Shown piece by piece: positions 6,949-9,593 of a stretch of 9,593 nt of DNA. The stretch spans positions 1 to 9,593 of the forward strand of contig JAKQYG010000126.1 of NCBI GenBank assembly GCA_023356515.1, read 5' to 3'. The stretch comes from Trichodesmium sp. MAG_R04 (GTDB lineage: Bacteria; Cyanobacteriota; Cyanobacteriia; Cyanobacteriales; Microcoleaceae). The stretch's first letter is position 1, and each line of letters starts with the position of its first letter. Under the pieces are notes generated by a model. That model had not been told where the DNA came from and searched no databases. It saw only the letters and a program-made list of their open reading frames with translations. Both the position numbers and the translations under genes were made by a program.

Positions 6949-7028
6949 GAGGTCAGAATATTTTTAACGATTCTGGGCCAAGGATAAAGATACAGCAGAT
7001 TTCATGTAAATGCTGCAAATAATGTAGT

Positions 7029-7045
7029 GCGGGCATCTTGCCCGC
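7029..7045. repeat. GC-rich hairpin (7-bp stem, 3-nt loop)
   Basis: GCGGGCA, TCT, TGCCCGC forms a perfect stem in an otherwise AT-rich convergent spacer between the J-domain and FGE-like genes. This sequence resembles a short interspersed palindrome common between genes of filamentous cyanobacteria. No T-run follows on either strand, so a dispersed repeat is more likely than an intrinsic terminator, although it could block read-through. A weaker stem-loop (GCAGATTT with AAATGCTGC, one bulge) lies just before it at 6995-7016. Confidence 0.65.
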
Positions 7046-7090
7046 GTGATTGTACCTAAGGGGACTTAAAAAAAAAGTAATAAAAAATAG

Positions 7091-7108
7091 GTTTAAATAG
7101 GGTTAAAC
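7091..7108 (-). repeat. Small inverted repeat directly 3' of the candidate DGR variable region
   Basis: TTAAAC (7103-7108) and GTTTAA (7091-7096) pair across a 6-nt loop and include the stop codon of the FGE-like gene. In studied DGRs a hairpin or cruciform just downstream of VR helps homing. This one sits in the right place but is AT-rich and only 6 bp, so the correspondence is tentative. Confidence 0.3.
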
Positions 7109-7954
7109 AGCTCTCCCGCCATCCCAGATAACACGAAAACCAATATAGTCGTAGCAGTCATCGCGCCTAATAATGTAGTTGCGAAATGCAGAACGGCACA
7201 ATACAGGACTGAGGACCCAGGTGCCACCCCGCAGCGGTAATAGATTTTTGTATCCATCTAGCCAAGCGCTACCGTCTGTAGGTGCATTATCATAGTTCTG
7301 ATGCCATTGATCAGTACACCATTCCAATACATTTCCGTGCATATCATATAATCCAAAAGCATTTGGTGGAAATTGGCCGACAGAAGTTGTTTCTCTTCTA
7401 TACAGTCCCTTTGATGCATTACCATAAACATACTCACCATCATAATTAACTAAATCAGGTGTTATAGTCTCTCCAAAATAGAAAGGTGTGGTTGTTCCTG
7501 CACGACAAGCATATTCCCACTGACTTTCACTTGGTAAACTATATGTGCCACCTATTTTCTTAGATAGCTTTTGACAAAACTCTGTGGCATCATTCCAACT
7601 TACTTGTTCTACAGGGCAATTCTCTCCTTTAAAATATGAAGGATTTTTTCCCATAATTGCTTGGTATTGTTGTTGAGTAATTGGATATTTACTCATATAA
7701 AAAGGCTGGAGGGTTACTTCATGTTGTGGACCTTCTGAATCGTCTCTTTCTGCTTCTGTTTCTGGAGACCCCATAAGAAAACTGCCTCCAGGAATATATA
7801 CCATTTCCAATTGAATACCATTTCCCAAATCCTCTATTTTTTGTCTAGCGCTTTCTTGTTGGCGATGAATAATTTTGCCAGAATCATTAACTTTTACAAC
7901 TTCAAAAGTAAATAATTCCCCTTTTTCTAATTCTTTTGTTGATAATTGAGTCAT
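7103..7954 (-). CDS. FGE-sulfatase/C-type-lectin-fold protein, candidate DGR target
   Basis: The 283-residue product is a formylglycine-generating-enzyme-like protein. Residues 15-48 are an N-terminal block common in cyanobacterial members (FTFEVVKVN, then EDLGNGIQLEMVYIPGGSFLMGSP). The FGE core follows: YPITQQQYQAIMG (90-102), PVEQVSWNDATEFC (114-127), LPSESQWEYACRAGT (140-154), PNAFGLYDMHGNVLEWC (197-213), RGGTW (242-246) and GFRV (272-275). Of the two active-site cysteines of true FGE, the first position is L248 and only C253 remains, so oxidase activity on sulfatases is unlikely. The last ~35 codons look like a DGR variable region. Inferred role: a soluble ligand-binding protein with a diversifiable surface. 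No signal peptide or effector domain is fused, so it would need a partner. ATG 7954 directly precedes the conserved N-terminal block; only a weak AAGAACTGAA precedes it. It converges with the J-domain gene. Confidence 0.92.
   Translation of the reverse strand: MTQLSTKELEKGELFTFEVVKVNDSGKIIHRQQESARQKIEDLGNGIQLEMVYIPGGSFLMGSPETEAERDDSEGPQHEVTLQPFYMSKYPITQQQYQAIMGKNPSYFKGENCPVEQVSWNDATEFCQKLSKKIGGTYSLPSESQWEYACRAGTTTPFYFGETITPDLVNYDGEYVYGNASKGLYRRETTSVGQFPPNAFGLYDMHGNVLEWCTDQWHQNYDNAPTDGSAWLDGYKNLLPLRGGTWVLSPVLCRSAFRNYIIRRDDCYDYIGFRVIWDGGRAV
7127..7231 (-). other. Candidate diversity-generating-retroelement variable region (VR)
   Basis: Codons 242-276 of the FGE-like gene follow the DGR target frame RGG-[ST]-W-xxx-P-xx-CRSAxRN-xxx-R-x-D-xxxxx-GFRV, with invariant residues between x sites that are Asn in the usual template repeat. 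The x codons here are V247 GTC, L248 CTC, S249 AGT, V251 GTA, L252 TTG, F257 TTT, Y260 TAC, I261 ATT, I262 ATT, D266 GAC, C267 TGC, Y268 TAC, D269 GAC and Y270 TAT. Twelve of the 14 end in C or T, as expected if AAC or AAT codons were hit at the two adenines; GTA and TTG do not fit simply. Unmutated N259 AAC remains. No template repeat, reverse transcriptase or Avd gene was found in the window, so the template must be elsewhere or lost. Boundaries are approximate. Confidence 0.7.
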
Positions 7955-8085
7955 TTCAGTTCTTAGTTATAAAATCATGCAGATCAATCATAAGGTAAAA
8001 TCAAGGAGTTAGAAACTAGTCTGTTTTAACGGCTGGAGGAAAACGACAGGCAGGGGTTTAAAACCGTATTCTTTTTTTCACTGCC

Positions 8086-8114
8086 TTGAAATTTATGAAA
8101 GTTTTTGCTATAAT
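8086..8114 (+). promoter_or_regulatory. Strong sigma70-type promoter before the tnpB remnant
   Basis: TTGAAA (8086-8091) and a perfect TATAAT (8109-8114) are separated by exactly 17 nt, the best promoter match in the window. It lies 26 nt before the ATG of the tnpB remnant, so it is probably the element's own promoter. It may still be active and could produce a transcript running toward hisS. Confidence 0.6.
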
Positions 8115-8140
8115 TAGTATTATACAGCGAAAAATAAATT

Positions 8141-8396
8141 ATGTATTTCACTGAAAAAAACAAAATTATAAACTTGTCTACCCAAGAGTTTGAAACCTGG
8201 ATTCAATTGTGCAGGTTATCCACAAATATGTACAATTTAGGGCATAATTTCACTCAGACAATTTGATTTTGCTGAGGGTGGATATTTAAAATATGATTCA
8301 AATTATCATTGCTATAAAAATAACGAAAATTATCAATTACTTTCAACTGATATTGTAGAACAAACTTTAAAAGTTGTGGATAGATCTTTGTATTAG
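8141..8396 (+). pseudogene. tnpB: tnpB (IS200/IS605-family OrfB) N-terminal remnant, frameshifted and truncated
   Basis: From ATG 8141 the frame reads MYFTEKNKI, then WIQLCRLSTNMYNLG, which is the N-terminus of a TnpB type common in filamentous cyanobacteria, and stops at TGA 8264. Reading one base on, from GGC at 8241, continues the same protein: SLRQFDFAEGGYLKYDSN, CYKNNENYQLL, then STDIVEQTLKVVDRS. One extra G in the GGG at 8240-8242 therefore explains the frameshift. The homology ends at VVDRSLY with a stop at 8394-8396, about 85 codons in. The RuvC-like catalytic domain, zinc finger and 3' end are absent, and no TnpA or element ends are recognised. Intact TnpB is an RNA-guided nuclease that helps retain its transposon. 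This piece cannot encode a working one and is a decayed insertion between the FGE-like gene and hisS. Confidence 0.8.
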
Positions 8397-8452
8397 CAAG
8401 GTCAATATCTGAAATAATTTAAAATAGGTAACATCTAGGCAAATAAAGAAAA

Positions 8453-8473
8453 TAGTTAATTAAAAATTAACTA
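8453..8473. repeat. AT-rich palindrome (9-bp arms, 3-nt loop)
   Basis: TAGTTAATT (8453-8461) and AATTAACTA (8465-8473) are perfect reverse complements around AAA. It lies between the tnpB remnant and hisS in very AT-rich DNA. A longer-range pair AAAATAGGT (8421-8429) and ACCTATTTT (8505-8513) encloses it, so the whole 8421-8513 segment could fold as a branched stem. It may be a transcription end for the promoter at 8086, or chance in AT-rich sequence. Confidence 0.45.
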
Positions 8474-8545
8474 ATTATTATATAAGGTTTTAATTTAATT
8501 TTTAACCTATTTTTTCCAAAAGTCTAGTTATTTTTGTATGCCTCG

Positions 8546-8575
8546 TTCAGAGAAAAAACTCTTCTAAATTATAAA
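8546..8575 (+). promoter_or_regulatory. Possible hisS promoter
   Basis: TTCAGA (8546-8551) and TATAAA (8570-8575) are 18 nt apart, giving a short leader to ATG 8604. The -35 is weak and the call rests on pattern and position only. No T-box-like leader is seen. Confidence 0.4.
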
Positions 8576-8603
8576 TTCTAGCTTATGACGTCTAAGGTTA
8601 AAA

Positions 8604-9593
8604 ATGGCAAAAGCAGATAAAATAAATTATAGTTGTCCTAGTGGTTTTCCAGAATTTCTCCCTGGTGAAAAACGATTGGAAAGTTATTTAATGGATACAA
8701 TTCGTCAGGTATTTGAACGCTACGGATTCACGCCTATTGAAACTCCGGCAGTGGAACGGTTAGAAGTACTACAGGCTAAAGGAAATCAAGGGGATAATAT
8801 TATTTATGGTTTATCTCCTATTCTACCTCCAAATCGTCAAGCAGAAAGAAACCAAGCGGGAGATAGTGGCTCTGAAGAAAGGGCGTTAAAATTTGACCAA
8901 ACTGTACCTTTAGCTGCTTATATTGCTCGGCATTTGAATGCCCTAAATTTTCCTTTTGCTCGTTATCAAATGGATGTGGTTTTTCGGGGTGAACGGGCAA
9001 AGGATGGTCGTTTTCGACAGTTTAGACAATGCGATATTGATGTTGTTGGTAGAGGAAAGTTAAGTCTATTATATGATGCACAAATTCCTGCGATTATTGC
9101 TGAAATATTTGAAGCTATTAAGATTGGAGATTTTCTCATCAGGATTAATAACCGTAAAGTTCTAACTGGTTTTTTTGCATCTGTGGGAGTTGCAGCAGAA
9201 AATATTGTGTCTTGTATTCGGACTGTTGATACTGCGGAAAAAGTTGGAGAAGCAAAAGTTAAAAAAGCTTTGATAGATATTGGATTATCTGAAGCTCAAG
9301 TAAAAAAAGTTTGGGATTTTACTAATATTAAAGGTTCCGTTGATGATGTTTTGGATAAGTTAAAAAGTATGACGAAAACTTTGGATTATTCTGAGGTTTT
9401 AAGTCAGGGAATTTCTGAATTAGAAATAGTGATTTCTGGTGTCCGAAATTTGGGGGTTTCAGATCAATGTTTTTGTATTGATCTATCAATAGCTAGGGGA
9501 TTAGATTATTATACAGGTACAGTTTATGAAACTACTTTAATAGGACATGAAGCTTTAGGAAGTATTTGTTCTGGGGGTAGATATGAAGAATTA
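8604..9593 (+). CDS. hisS: Histidyl-tRNA synthetase (HisRS), 3' end outside window
   Basis: The frame is open for all 330 codons to the edge. This class II synthetase charges tRNA-His in the cytosol. Visible motifs are motif 1 (GFPEFLPGEKRLESYL, 14-29, through YGFTPIETPAVER), motif 2 (VFRGERAKDGRFRQFRQCDID, 126-146) and the HisRS-specific ARGLDYYTGTVYE (297-309), followed by the start of motif 3, GSICSGGRYEEL. Active-site wording such as LKFDQTVPLAAYIA and QFRQCDID, rather than LRPEGTA and QFHQ, matches the eukaryotic/archaeal-like HisRS branch, not the E. coli-like form. Whether this is the organism's only HisRS cannot be told here. ATG 8604 is chosen because AAGG lies 6 nt before it and homology starts about ten residues in; the earlier ATG at 8585 is in another frame. 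The anticodon-binding domain lies beyond the window. Confidence 0.95.
   Translation, partial: MAKADKINYSCPSGFPEFLPGEKRLESYLMDTIRQVFERYGFTPIETPAVERLEVLQAKGNQGDNIIYGLSPILPPNRQAERNQAGDSGSEERALKFDQTVPLAAYIARHLNALNFPFARYQMDVVFRGERAKDGRFRQFRQCDIDVVGRGKLSLLYDAQIPAIIAEIFEAIKIGDFLIRINNRKVLTGFFASVGVAAENIVSCIRTVDTAEKVGEAKVKKALIDIGLSEAQVKKVWDFTNIKGSVDDVLDKLKSMTKTLDYSEVLSQGISELEIVISGVRNLGVSDQCFCIDLSIARGLDYYTGTVYETTLIGHEALGSICSGGRYEEL

Noticed and set aside
6949..7102. DGR template repeat or other retroelement parts next to the VR gene
   Set aside because: No second copy of the VR sequence, no Avd and no reverse transcriptase motif was seen here or elsewhere in the window.

Overview
The window is most likely cyanobacterial chromosome. 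The base composition is visibly AT-rich, and there are three copies of the cyanobacterial HIP1 octamer (GCGATCGC). The plant-type 2Fe-2S ferredoxin with a C-terminal tail, the FGE-like protein with a typical cyanobacterial N-terminal block, and a TnpB remnant of a type common in filamentous cyanobacteria agree with this. A low-GC filamentous genus would fit, but the sequence alone does not name the species.

Layout. 1-2141 (+) is the 3' part of a large gene that starts outside the window. It fuses a caspase-like (C14) protease domain, a COG2865-type HATPase module and a von Willebrand A domain. 2142-2495 is intergenic, with a HIP1 site and a perfect 13-bp inverted repeat. 2496-3164 (-) is a SnoaL/NTF2-like protein of the plant 'pathogen-related protein' family. 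3165-3814 shows no convincing gene. 3815-3901 (-) is tRNA-Ser(GGA).

4132-5011 (+) is an overlapping pair: a C-terminally extended ferredoxin, then a lipoprotein with a staphylococcal-nuclease fold whose three classical catalytic residues are all replaced. 5165-6948 (+) is an inositol-monophosphatase-family enzyme followed after 35 nt by a J-domain/TPR protein. 7103-7954 (-) is an FGE-sulfatase/C-type-lectin-fold protein whose last ~35 codons look like the variable region (VR) of a diversity-generating retroelement (DGR). No reverse transcriptase or template repeat was found nearby, so it would be a remote target. 7955-8603 carries a strong sigma70-type promoter, a frameshifted and truncated tnpB remnant, an AT-rich palindrome and a possible hisS promoter. 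8604-9593 (+) is the 5' part of a histidyl-tRNA synthetase gene resembling the eukaryotic/archaeal form.

How the parts may work together. Most genes here are housekeeping or redox genes in short one- or two-gene units and show no shared pathway. The two accessory elements are the caspase-HATPase-vWA protein, which has the architecture of a suicide or conflict effector with its own switch, and the DGR-type FGE-like protein, which has the architecture of a hypervariable ligand-binding receptor. Related domains are known to co-occur in cyanobacterial conflict and signalling systems. Here they lie about 5 kb apart in different orientations, so a functional link is only a hypothesis.
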